Shown piece after piece: positions 1 to 6,146 of a stretch of DNA of 10,288 nucleotides. Origin of the DNA: Streptosporangiaceae bacterium (lineage in GTDB: Bacteria > Actinomycetota > Actinomycetes > Streptosporangiales > Streptosporangiaceae). The stretch is from NCBI GenBank assembly GCA_030040415.1, contig JASHTT010000565.1:1-10288 (forward strand). Reading direction: 5' to 3'. Positions within the stretch are counted from its first letter, which is position 1. Every line of letters begins with the position of its first letter. The position numbers and the translations under genes were made by a program. The notes below the pieces were generated by a model, which worked only from the letters and a program-made list of their open reading frames with translations, made no database searches and was not told where the DNA came from.

Positions 1-80
1 GCCGCAGCCGCCAAGTCGGCGGACCAGAGCTGCACGCTATTCATCCGCGCCACACCGGGCAATGTAACAGGGCGGCTCAT
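1..80 (-). CDS. Partial ORF, N-terminus of a possible VOC-fold protein (runs off left edge)
   Basis: An open frame starts at ATG (complement 78-80), ten bases after the ligC stop, and runs without a stop to the window edge, giving about 26 residues. A second in-frame ATG lies at complement 42-44. The residues after that second Met read NSVQLWSADLAAAA. This resembles the first strand and helix of vicinal-oxygen-chelate (glyoxalase/dioxygenase) domains, where a pattern like LxVxDLxxAxxFY is common, but the diagnostic downstream part is missing. The position directly behind ligC on the same strand suggests it is the next operon gene. There is no strong Shine-Dalgarno sequence before either start. 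The VOC assignment is an inference from a very short stretch; existence as a gene is moderately likely. Confidence 0.4.
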   Translation of the reverse strand, partial: MSRPVTLPGVARMNSVQLWSADLAAA

Positions 81-90
81 CTCGCGGCAG

Positions 91-1041
91 CTACCGCTGG
101 CTGGCTAGCTGCGCGTCCAGTTCGCCGAGCACCCGGTAGCAGGGCAGCACGCTGGCGACGCTCGCGTTCGGCTCCCGCCCTTCGCGGATCGCGGCGACGA
201 ACTCGCGGTCCTGCAACTCGATGCCGTTGGTCGACACGTCGACGTGCGACACGTCGACGGGCTCATCTTTGCCGGTGACCAGGTCGTCGTAGCGCGCGAT
301 GTAGGTGCCGTTGTCGCAGATGTAACGGAAGAACGTGCCGAGCGGACCGTCGTTGTTGAAGCTCAGCGACAGCGTGCAGATCCGTCCGGCCGGCGTCCGC
401 AGCTGGATGGACATGTCCATCGCGATACCCAGCTCGGGGTGCACCGGGCCCTGCACGGCGTTAGCGATCTCGACATCCTCGCCTGTCTGGTACACGAACA
501 GGTCGACCGTGTGCGCCGAGTGGTGCCAGAGGAGGTTGTCGGTCCAGCTCCGCGGCTGGCCGAGGGCGTTCATGTTCGTCCTGCGGAAGAAGTAGGTCTG
601 CACGTCCATCTGCTGGATCGACAGCTCGCCCGCGCCGATCCGGCGGTGGATCCACTGGTGCGACGGGTTGAACCGGCGGGTGTGGCCGACCATGCAGACC
701 AGGCCGGTCTCCTGCTGTACGTCGTTGACCTGCAGCGCGTCGGCCCAGCTGTCGGCCAGCGGGATCTCGACCTGGACGTGCTTGCCCGCGCGCATCGCCG
801 CGATCGACTGCTGCGCGTGCAACTGAGTCGGCGTGGCCAGGATGACCGCGTCGACGTCGTCGCGGCGCAGGACCTCGTCCAGGTCGGTCGTAGCGTGCCC
901 GACGTCGTACTTGCGCGCGACCTGCTCGGCCTGCTCCAGCCTGCGGCTGACCACCGAGGTGACGGTGACGCCCTCGATGGCCGCCAGCGCGTCCAGGTGC
1001 TTGGTGCCGAAGGCGCCAGCTCCGGCAACCGCGATCCGCAT
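91..1041 (-). CDS. ligC: 4-carboxy-2-hydroxymuconate-6-semialdehyde dehydrogenase (LigC)
   Basis: A 316-residue Gfo/Idh/MocA-family oxidoreductase. It should oxidise the LigAB ring-cleavage product, probably as its cyclic hemiacetal, to 2-pyrone-4,6-dicarboxylate with NAD(P)+ in the cytoplasm. The N-terminal Rossmann glycine motif GAGAFG is at residues 7-12 and ends a first beta strand. The region at 88-98 (HVQVEIPLADS) occupies the place of the EKP motif of sugar dehydrogenases, but the lysine is Ile93. A WHHSAHTVD motif at 172-180 supplies candidate active-site histidines. The length matches the roughly 315-residue LigC/PmdC family. The start is the ATG two bases after the ligB stop, preceded by GGAAG at suitable spacing. 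The same frame stays open far upstream, but that extension lies within ligB and is not coding. Position right after ligAB strengthens the call. Seen: motifs and position. From memory of the family: similarity to LigC. Confidence 0.9.
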   Translation of the reverse strand: MRIAVAGAGAFGTKHLDALAAIEGVTVTSVVSRRLEQAEQVARKYDVGHATTDLDEVLRRDDVDAVILATPTQLHAQQSIAAMRAGKHVQVEIPLADSWADALQVNDVQQETGLVCMVGHTRRFNPSHQWIHRRIGAGELSIQQMDVQTYFFRRTNMNALGQPRSWTDNLLWHHSAHTVDLFVYQTGEDVEIANAVQGPVHPELGIAMDMSIQLRTPAGRICTLSLSFNNDGPLGTFFRYICDNGTYIARYDDLVTGKDEPVDVSHVDVSTNGIELQDREFVAAIREGREPNASVASVLPCYRVLGELDAQLASQR

Positions 1042-1043
1042 GC

Positions 1044-1907
1044 CTAGCCCGCTTCCTGGCCGAGTATGTCGAGCGGCTGCACGACGAGGTGGCCGATCGC
1101 GGTGTTGGATCCCGGCACGTGGTAGTGCCTGTGCAGTTCCTTCACTTCCGGCCCCATGGCACCGCGCATAATGAGCTGCATGACCAGCTCGATGCCCTCC
1201 GAGCCCGCCTCGCGCACGTACTCGAGGTGCGGGATCTGGGCGAGCGCATCGGGGTCGGTGACGAGCCTGTCGATGAACGAGATATCGAACTTCGAGTTGA
1301 TGAAGCCAGCGCGCGGCCCCTGGAGCTGATGGCTCATCCCGCCCGTGCCCCACACCTGCACCGACAGATCCTCGGGGTAGCTGTGCACGGCCCGGCGGAT
1401 CGCCTTGCCCAGCATGTAGCACCGGTGACCGGTGGGCGGCGGGTACTGCACGACGTTCACGGCCAGCGGGATGACGCGGGTGGGCCACGCCTCGGGCTGG
1501 CCGTAGACGAGCGACAGCGGCACCGTCAGCCCGTGGTCGACCTCCAGCTTGTACAGCAGCGTGAGGTCGAACTCGTCCAGGATCAGGGACTGCGCCAGGT
1601 GCGCGGCGAGGTCGGGATCACCCTGGACGACGGGGACCGGGCGCGGGCCGTAACCCTCGTCGGCGGGCGGGAACTCGTCGCCGCAGCCGAGCGCGAACGT
1701 GGGCACGAACTCCGGCGTGAACGCCGAGGCGTGGTCGTTATAGACCAGGATCACCACGTCGGGCGGATCCGCCGCGGCCCACTGCTTCGTCCAGTCATAC
1801 CCGGCGAACAGCGGCTGCCAGTACGGCTCCTGCGTCCTGCCGTGGTCGATCGACGCGCCGATGGCGGGAACGTGACTTGTGGTCAGTCCGGCGGTGATGC
1901 GGGCCAT
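1044..1907 (-). CDS. ligB: Protocatechuate 4,5-dioxygenase beta subunit (LigB)
   Basis: The 287-residue catalytic subunit of the class III extradiol dioxygenase. With LigA it cleaves protocatechuate between C4 and C5 using Fe(II) and O2, giving 4-carboxy-2-hydroxymuconate-6-semialdehyde. The family's iron ligands are visible as His12 (TTSHVPA), His59 (VYNDHASAF) and Glu240 (GSEGIELVM). His193 in GGMSHQLQGPRAG is the expected catalytic base. The PGSNTA motif at 265-270 matches the carboxylate-binding segment of LigB. The protein appears colinear with Sphingobium SYK-6 LigB, recalled from memory, with a two-residue offset and a shorter C-terminus. Start: ATG one base after the ligA stop, with a consensus AGGAGG inside the end of ligA. 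A gallate dioxygenase is less likely because those are usually single-chain LigB-LigA fusions, whereas here a separate LigA precedes it. Confidence 0.95.
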   Translation of the reverse strand: MARITAGLTTSHVPAIGASIDHGRTQEPYWQPLFAGYDWTKQWAAADPPDVVILVYNDHASAFTPEFVPTFALGCGDEFPPADEGYGPRPVPVVQGDPDLAAHLAQSLILDEFDLTLLYKLEVDHGLTVPLSLVYGQPEAWPTRVIPLAVNVVQYPPPTGHRCYMLGKAIRRAVHSYPEDLSVQVWGTGGMSHQLQGPRAGFINSKFDISFIDRLVTDPDALAQIPHLEYVREAGSEGIELVMQLIMRGAMGPEVKELHRHYHVPGSNTAIGHLVVQPLDILGQEAG

Positions 1908-1908
1908 C

Positions 1909-2301
1909 TCAGTTACCCTCCTGCACCGAGCGCCAGCCGTCGGGCGACCGCCCGCCGGACACCATCATCTGCTGGTATTCGTCGATCGGCATGCCGGTCA
2001 TCGTGCTGACCGCCTGCAGGTAGCTCAGCCCGTCGGTGGCGAAGATCTTCGCCAGGAAATAGATGTTGCCGCCGAGGTCGAGCAGCCTGTTGTAGTCGCG
2101 GTCCAGCACCGCCTGCTTCTGTTCCTCGGTCATCGGCCACTCATCGAGGTACGCACGCTCGTCCGCCTTGAACCGCTCGCGATTCTCCGCCTTCATCAGG
2201 CTCATGCAGAACTGGTTCAGGTGGTAGCCCTGCTTGGCGCGCGCGGCGGTGAACACCCGGGTCCCTGGGATGTCGTCGAACTCTGAGGTGTAGGCGCTCA
2301 T
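1909..2301 (-). CDS. ligA: Protocatechuate 4,5-dioxygenase alpha subunit (LigA)
   Basis: The 130-residue small helical subunit of protocatechuate 4,5-dioxygenase, which covers the LigB active site. Family blocks are clear: EFDDIPGTRVFT (7-18), SLMKAENRERFKADE (34-48), YLDEWPMT (51-58), an RDYN segment (68-71), MTGM (101-104) and GGRSP (116-120). It is about nine residues shorter at the N-terminus than the 139-residue SYK-6 protein. By recalled alignment, Tyr94 (ATDGLSY) takes the place of SYK-6 Phe103, a residue reported to shape substrate choice. The start is an ATG that shares its A with the ligI TGA stop (TGATG), preceded by GGGAGG. The open frame reaches further upstream into ligI but has no family similarity there. 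One base separates its stop from ligB, consistent with stoichiometric production of the two subunits. Confidence 0.95.
   Translation of the reverse strand: MSAYTSEFDDIPGTRVFTAARAKQGYHLNQFCMSLMKAENRERFKADERAYLDEWPMTEEQKQAVLDRDYNRLLDLGGNIYFLAKIFATDGLSYLQAVSTMTGMPIDEYQQMMVSGGRSPDGWRSVQEGN
1917..1922 (-). promoter_or_regulatory. Strong ribosome binding site of ligB
   Basis: A full consensus AGGAGG on the minus strand, nine bases before the ligB ATG and embedded in the last codons of ligA. It is the best Shine-Dalgarno sequence I found in the operon, consistent with high production of the dioxygenase catalytic subunit. Confidence 0.7.
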
Positions 2302-3194
2302 CAGGCCTCCCAGTACAGGCGCTGCGGGTTGGCGACCAGCAGCTTGTGCTGCAGATCCTCGGTGGGGGCGATGCGCGGGATCATATCGACCAGCTTGCCG
2401 TCGTCGGGCATGTGGCTCTTCATGTTGGGGTGCGGCCAGTCGGTGCCCCACAGCACCCGGTCGGGGAACGTCTGGACCACGTGCCGGGCGAAAGGTACGA
2501 CGTCGGCGTAGTCCGGCGGGCCGGAGACCGACAGCCGCTCAGCACCGCCTACCTTGGACCAGACGTTCTCGTGCTCGGCCATGAACCGGAGGAACAGGCC
2601 GAATCCCTCGCCGTCCAGCGGCTGGGTCACGTCCGGGCGGCCCATGTGGTCCACGACGACCGTGGTCGGCAGGCTGGTGAACAGGTCCCAGCGCTCGGCC
2701 AGGTCGGGCGCCTCGAAGTACACGACGACGTGCCAGCCCAGCGGGGCGATCAGGTCGACGAGGCCGCGGTAATAGTCGTCGGGCTTGGGATCGACGAGCC
2801 GCTTGACGAAGTTGAACCGGATGCCTCGGACGCCCGCCGCGTCCAACTCGGCCAGCTCGGTGCCGGATACGCCGGGCCGGATAGTCGCCACGCCTCGAGC
2901 GCGGCCCTCGGCGGCGATCAGCGCATCGGCCAGTGCGCGATTGTCGCTGCCGTGGCAGGTCGCCTGGACGACCACGTTCCGGTCAAAGCCAAGGAAATCC
3001 CGCAAGGCGAACAACTGATCCTTGCCGGCGTCGGTCGGCGTGTACTTCCGCTCCGGCGCGTACGGGAAGACGTCGCCGGGACCGAACACGTGGCAGTGCG
3101 CGTCGACGGCGCCTGGCGGCGGAGCGTAGCCCGGCTTACTCGGATCCGGGCAGAACGAGAGCCAGTCGGGGTCGGGCTGGAAGGCGGGGCTCAT
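2301..3194 (-). CDS. ligI: 2-pyrone-4,6-dicarboxylate lactonase (LigI)
   Basis: A 297-residue amidohydrolase-superfamily enzyme that hydrolyses the lactone PDC to 4-oxalomesaconate. The LigI family works without a divalent metal. Visible family features are the DAHCHVFGP block with His33 and His35, FALRDFLGF (62-70), GIRFNFVKRLVD (124-135) with Arg126 and Arg132, VVVYFEA (156-162), DHMGRPDV (182-189) with His183, Arg220, and WGTDWPHPNM (249-258) with the catalytic Asp252. The C-terminus NPQRLYWEA also fits. Length is close to the 293-residue SYK-6 protein. The start is the ATG 15 bases downstream of the ligJ stop, the widest gap within the operon, with only a weak GAG upstream. Its stop overlaps the ligA start by one base. 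The assignment rests on motif recall plus context and is strong. Confidence 0.94.
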   Translation of the reverse strand: MSPAFQPDPDWLSFCPDPSKPGYAPPPGAVDAHCHVFGPGDVFPYAPERKYTPTDAGKDQLFALRDFLGFDRNVVVQATCHGSDNRALADALIAAEGRARGVATIRPGVSGTELAELDAAGVRGIRFNFVKRLVDPKPDDYYRGLVDLIAPLGWHVVVYFEAPDLAERWDLFTSLPTTVVVDHMGRPDVTQPLDGEGFGLFLRFMAEHENVWSKVGGAERLSVSGPPDYADVVPFARHVVQTFPDRVLWGTDWPHPNMKSHMPDDGKLVDMIPRIAPTEDLQHKLLVANPQRLYWEA

Positions 3195-3209
3195 CTACGG
3201 TGCTCGTTT

Positions 3210-4229
3210 CTACTGGCCTCGTGCGCGCAGGGCATTGTCGAGACGCGGGTATACCCGCCTGGCGTTGGCCTCGTACACCCTAGCGACCTCGTCGGGCGCG
3301 AGGTCAGCGGCGTCCACGTAGCGCTTGGTGTCGTCAAAGTAATGGCCGGTCTCCGGGTCGATGCCGCGGACGGCGCCCACCATCTCCGAGCCGAACAGGA
3401 CGTTGCCGACGTCGATGACCTGCAGCAGCAGGTCTATGCCCGGCTGGTGGTAGACGCAGGTGTCGAAGAAGACGTTGCGCATCACGTGCTCGGTGAGCGG
3501 CGGCTTGCCGAGCATGTCGGCGAGCCCGCGGTAGCGGCCCCAGTGGTAGGGAACCGCGCCGCCGCCGTGCGGGATGACCAGCCGCAGGCCGGGGAAGTCG
3601 GCGAACAGGTCGCCTTGAATGAACTGCATGAACGCGGTCGTATCCGCGTTGATGTAGTGCGCGCCGGTGGCGTGAAAGTTCGGGTTGCAGCTGCTGGACA
3701 CGTGCACCATCGCGGGCACGTCCAGCTCGACCATCTTCTCGTAGAAGGGGTACCAGTACCTGTCGGTGAGCGGCGGGGATGTCCAGTTGCCGCCGCTCGG
3801 GTCCGGGTTGAGGTTGCAGCCGACAAACCCCAGTTCCAGCACGCACCGCTCCAGCTCGGCGATCGACGACTTCAGGTCCGCGCCGGGGGACTGTGGGAGC
3901 TGGCAAACGCCGACGAACGTTTCGGGGAACAGCCCGACAACGCGGGCTATGAGGTCGTTGCATGCCCGCGCCCATTCGCCGCTGACCCGCTCGTCGCCCT
4001 CGTGGTGCGCCATGGCCGACGCGCGGGGCGAGAAGATCGTCATGTCCGCCCCGCGTTCCCGGATGAGCCGGAGCTGGTTCTGCTCGATCGATTCGCGGAT
4101 CTCGTCGTCGGAGATCGCCGGGTAGGCGGGTGACGGCTGACCCTCGCGGTAGGCCGCGAGCTGGCTCTCGCGCCACTTGTTGTGCTGCGCCGGGGCCGTC
4201 GTGTAGTGGCCGTGACAGTCGATGATCAT
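3210..4229 (-). CDS. ligJ: 4-oxalomesaconate hydratase (LigJ)
   Basis: A 339-residue amidohydrolase-fold hydratase that adds water to the enol form of 4-oxalomesaconate, giving 4-carboxy-4-hydroxy-2-oxoadipate. The family is zinc dependent. Expected ligands are His6 and His8 (IIDCHGHY), His176 (AMVHVSSS) and Glu282 (LFGSEMVGA). Other family blocks are IFSPRASAMA (65-74), GCNLNPDP (137-144), WYPFYEKMVELDVPAM (159-174), IPHGGGAVPYHWGR (219-232), FFDTCVYHQPG (254-264) and GHYFDDTKRY (295-304). Length matches the approximately 340-residue SYK-6 LigJ. I chose the ATG at complement 4227-4229: it overlaps the ligU stop as ATGA, has GGAG six bases upstream and gives the usual short N-terminus. A GTG four codons upstream (4241) lacks a ribosome site. 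It is coupled to ligU before it and 15 bases from ligI after it. Confidence 0.94.
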   Translation of the reverse strand: MIIDCHGHYTTAPAQHNKWRESQLAAYREGQPSPAYPAISDDEIRESIEQNQLRLIRERGADMTIFSPRASAMAHHEGDERVSGEWARACNDLIARVVGLFPETFVGVCQLPQSPGADLKSSIAELERCVLELGFVGCNLNPDPSGGNWTSPPLTDRYWYPFYEKMVELDVPAMVHVSSSCNPNFHATGAHYINADTTAFMQFIQGDLFADFPGLRLVIPHGGGAVPYHWGRYRGLADMLGKPPLTEHVMRNVFFDTCVYHQPGIDLLLQVIDVGNVLFGSEMVGAVRGIDPETGHYFDDTKRYVDAADLAPDEVARVYEANARRVYPRLDNALRARGQ

Positions 4230-5338
4230 GCAGGGCTCCACACCGACGAGGGGACGAAGACTTCACCGCGCATCAGCAGCCGGGCGGTGCGCAGCAGGGC
4301 AGACCTCGTCACCCGGACCGCGCCGTCAGCTGCCGCGGTTACCTCGAGTGTGACCGTGAAGAAGCCCGTCGGGTGCTCGACCTCGACGTCGGTCGACCCT
4401 GCCAGGTTGTCCGGCAGGACGGCGATGTCGCGTGCCACGGACCCGGGCAGCATGCATGCGGTGGCGACAGACACGGCGCCGAACACGCCGATCGCCTCGT
4501 GCACGCGGTGCGGGATGAATGTCCTGGTAGACACGGCGCCGCCGTGCGCTGGCGCGGAGAGCAGGCTCATCTTCGGCACCGTGTTGTTCGTGACGTCGCC
4601 GAGGTTCATCATCGGGCCGGCGGCCAGCCGGATCGCCTCGACCCGTTTGCGCAGTTCGTCGTCGGCCTCGAGTTCGGCAGGCGATTCCTGCCCGGTCAGC
4701 CCGAAGTCGGCCGCCGCCAGGCAGACCACGGGCATCCCGTTGTCGATGCAGGTCACCCGCGTGCCCTCGATGACGTCGGTGACGTTCCCGGTCGGCAGCA
4801 ACGCGCCGCAAGTAGAGCCCGCGACGTCGGCGAACTCGATCGGTATCGGCGCATGGCTGCCGGGCACGCCGTCAATGCGCGCTGTCCCGTCGTAGCAAAC
4901 CAGCCCGCCCGGAGTCTGCACGGACGCGATGGCCAGGTTCTGCGTGTTCCGCATCCAGATGCGCACCGGGGTCACTGCGCCGCCGGCGGGCACCAGCCCC
5001 TGCTCGATCGCGAACGGCCCGACGCCGGCCAGCATGTTGCCACAGTTCTGATTGTCTGAAACCTCCGGACGGTCGGGCCACACCTGCAGGAACAAGTACT
5101 CCACGTCTGCGTTGTCGCGCGACGACAAGCTGACCACTGCGACCTTCGAGGTCAGCGGGTGAGCGCCGCCCATGCCGTCGATCTCCCGCGGGTCCGGCGA
5201 GCCCATGGCGGCCAGCAGCACTGCATCCCGCGTCGCCGCATCGGCGGGCAGGTCATCTTCGAGGAAGAACAGCCCCTTGGAGGTGCCGCCGCGCATTGCG
5301 GAGCAGCGGATGGCCGTCTGGGTTGGCCGCAGCGTCAT
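4226..5338 (-). CDS. ligU: 4-oxalomesaconate tautomerase, PrpF/GalD family (LigU)
   Basis: A 370-residue PrpF-fold isomerase that shifts the double bond of 4-oxalomesaconate so that the hydratase can act. The signature MRGGTSKG is at 15-22. LTSKVAVVS (62-70) carries Lys65 and NQNCGN (96-101) carries Cys99, which correspond by family knowledge to the acid/base lysine and cysteine. MGSPDPREIDGMGGA (45-59), VGPFAIEQGL (106-115) and the late EHPTGFF segment (321-327) also fit. The short N-terminus before MRGGTSKG looks more like Pseudomonas GalD than Sphingobium LigU, so galD would be an equally fair name. The start ATG overlaps the ligK stop as ATGA, and its own stop overlaps the ligJ start the same way. 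The frame stays open upstream to 5764 inside ligK, but that extension is low-complexity Arg/Gly-rich shadow sequence. Confident call from motifs and context. Confidence 0.92.
   Translation of the reverse strand: MTLRPTQTAIRCSAMRGGTSKGLFFLEDDLPADAATRDAVLLAAMGSPDPREIDGMGGAHPLTSKVAVVSLSSRDNADVEYLFLQVWPDRPEVSDNQNCGNMLAGVGPFAIEQGLVPAGGAVTPVRIWMRNTQNLAIASVQTPGGLVCYDGTARIDGVPGSHAPIPIEFADVAGSTCGALLPTGNVTDVIEGTRVTCIDNGMPVVCLAAADFGLTGQESPAELEADDELRKRVEAIRLAAGPMMNLGDVTNNTVPKMSLLSAPAHGGAVSTRTFIPHRVHEAIGVFGAVSVATACMLPGSVARDIAVLPDNLAGSTDVEVEHPTGFFTVTLEVTAAADGAVRVTRSALLRTARLLMRGEVFVPSSVWSPA
4236..4239 (-). promoter_or_regulatory. Ribosome binding site of ligJ
   Basis: GGAG on the minus strand, six bases before the ATG at complement 4227-4229 and inside the 3' end of ligU. 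It supports the ATG over the GTG at complement 4239-4241, which overlaps this motif. Confidence 0.6.
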
Positions 5339-6024
5339 GACCCGTCCGCGTAGTCCACGTACCGCAGTCCCTTGCTGGCCAGGCGGCCGCGCATGTCGTA
5401 CAGGTCGAGGCCAAGCTCGCCGTTCGCCAGCCGCTCGCGCTTGGACGCTTCGTTTGCCTCGCGGGCTTCTGCGGCCGCCAGCACGTCCTTTGCCTGCTCG
5501 CGCCGCACCACCACGACGCCGTCGTCGTCGGCGATGACGACGTCCCCCGGGTGGATCAGCACGCCCGCGCAGACCACCGGGGTCTGCACGTTCCCTGGTG
5601 TCTCCTTCACGGTGCCCTGGGCGTAGATCACCTTTGACCAGACGGCGAAGCCCATCTTGGTCAGCGAGGCGACGTCCCGTACGCCGGTGTCGAGGACCGC
5701 GCCGCGGACGCCGCGCGCGCGAAGGCTCTCGGCCAGCAGGTCGCCGAGGTAGCCGTCGTCGCACGGGCTGGTCGGGGCAACGACCAGGACGTCGCCTGGC
5801 TGCGCTTGCTCGACGGCGACGTGAATCGACCAGTTGTCGCCCGGTGCCACCGCGCAGGTCAGGGCGTTTCCGGCGATGCGCGCCGGGCGGAATATCGGCC
5901 GGATGTCCGCCCGCAGCAACCCGGTGCGGCCCTGGGCCTCGTGAACGGTCGCAACACCAGCGCGCCCGAGCCCGTCAACTAGCTCGGGGTCCGTCCTCGG
6001 GGTGTTCCGTACGACTATCGGCAC
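5335..6024 (-). CDS. ligK: 4-carboxy-4-hydroxy-2-oxoadipate aldolase, RraA-like fold (LigK)
   Basis: A 229-residue class II aldolase that performs the last pathway step, splitting 4-carboxy-4-hydroxy-2-oxoadipate to pyruvate and oxaloacetate; the family may also decarboxylate oxaloacetate. RraA/aldolase motifs are visible: VATVHEAQGRTG (24-35), AGNALTCAVAPGDN (51-64), the phosphate-loop-like GDLLAES (94-100), and DTGVRDV (112-118), where Arg116 and Asp117 are the expected substrate and metal-site residues. VVIADDDGVVVV (162-173) follows. Length fits the roughly 227-residue LigK/PmdF family. I chose the GTG at complement 6022-6024 because AGGAG lies seven bases upstream. The TTG at 6042 would add six residues and consume that ribosome site. 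It is the first gene of the operon, and its stop overlaps the ligU start (ATGA). Without the context, an RraA-type RNase E inhibitor would be the alternative; the lig neighbours rule strongly for the aldolase. Confidence 0.92.
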   Translation of the reverse strand: MPIVVRNTPRTDPELVDGLGRAGVATVHEAQGRTGLLRADIRPIFRPARIAGNALTCAVAPGDNWSIHVAVEQAQPGDVLVVAPTSPCDDGYLGDLLAESLRARGVRGAVLDTGVRDVASLTKMGFAVWSKVIYAQGTVKETPGNVQTPVVCAGVLIHPGDVVIADDDGVVVVRREQAKDVLAAAEAREANEASKRERLANGELGLDLYDMRGRLASKGLRYVDYADGS

Positions 6025-6031
6025 GTGACTG

Positions 6032-6036
6032 CTCCT
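6032..6036 (-). promoter_or_regulatory. Ribosome binding site of ligK
   Basis: AGGAG on the minus strand with a seven-base spacer to the GTG at complement 6022-6024. It decides that GTG, not the upstream TTG at 6042, is the translation start. Confidence 0.7.
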
Positions 6037-6059
6037 GTCCAAGGTCTCCTGCGCCTGGT

Positions 6060-6088
6060 AGTCAATTCGAGCAGGTCCCTCCTGTCAA
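6060..6088 (-). promoter_or_regulatory. Candidate promoter of the lig operon
   Basis: On the minus strand a perfect TTGACA (complement 6083-6088) is followed after 17 bases by TTGACT (complement 6060-6065). This matches the -10 consensus only at its first T, fourth A and last T. Transcription would start near 6053, leaving a leader of about 30 bases that contains the ligK ribosome site. Both hexamers lie in a direct repeat (see the repeat entry), so one or both may be operator rather than promoter sequence. The whole operon must be read from this intergenic region or further upstream, because no other gap upstream of ligC is large enough for an obvious promoter. Confidence 0.35.
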
Positions 6089-6095
6089 CGTCGAG
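6061..6095. repeat. Imperfect direct repeat in the divergent control region (possible operator)
   Basis: GTCAATTCGAG at 6061-6071 recurs as GTCAACGTCGAG at 6084-6095, that is GTCAA, one or two bases, then TCGAG. The copies start 23 bases apart, about two helical turns, so a dimeric regulator could read both from one face. They overlap the candidate promoter hexamers of ligK. The repeat is seen in the sequence; its role as an operator is inference, and no regulator gene is present in the window. Confidence 0.35.
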
Positions 6096-6146
6096 ATGAC
6101 CGAGGACCGCACGCCTGACCGGGTGTCGCACACACTGCCAGCCTAG

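Noticed and set aside
1042..1488. Upstream extension of the ligC frame to 1488
   Set aside because: The extension lies within ligB and is Arg/Ala/Gly-rich. The Rossmann motif begins right after the ATG at 1041.
1089..2009. A 306-residue plus-strand open frame over ligB
   Set aside because: It is antisense to ligB, whose iron ligands and family blocks are intact; the frame's composition is that of a shadow.
2346..4133. A 595-residue plus-strand open frame
   Set aside because: It lies antisense to ligI and ligJ, which have clear family motifs. Its translation is rich in Val, Arg, Asp and His with no recognisable domain, as expected for a shadow frame in GC-rich DNA.
5339..5764. Upstream extension of the ligU frame to 5764
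   Set aside because: It overlaps ligK and is low-complexity Arg/Gly sequence. PrpF-family homology starts after the ATG at 5338.
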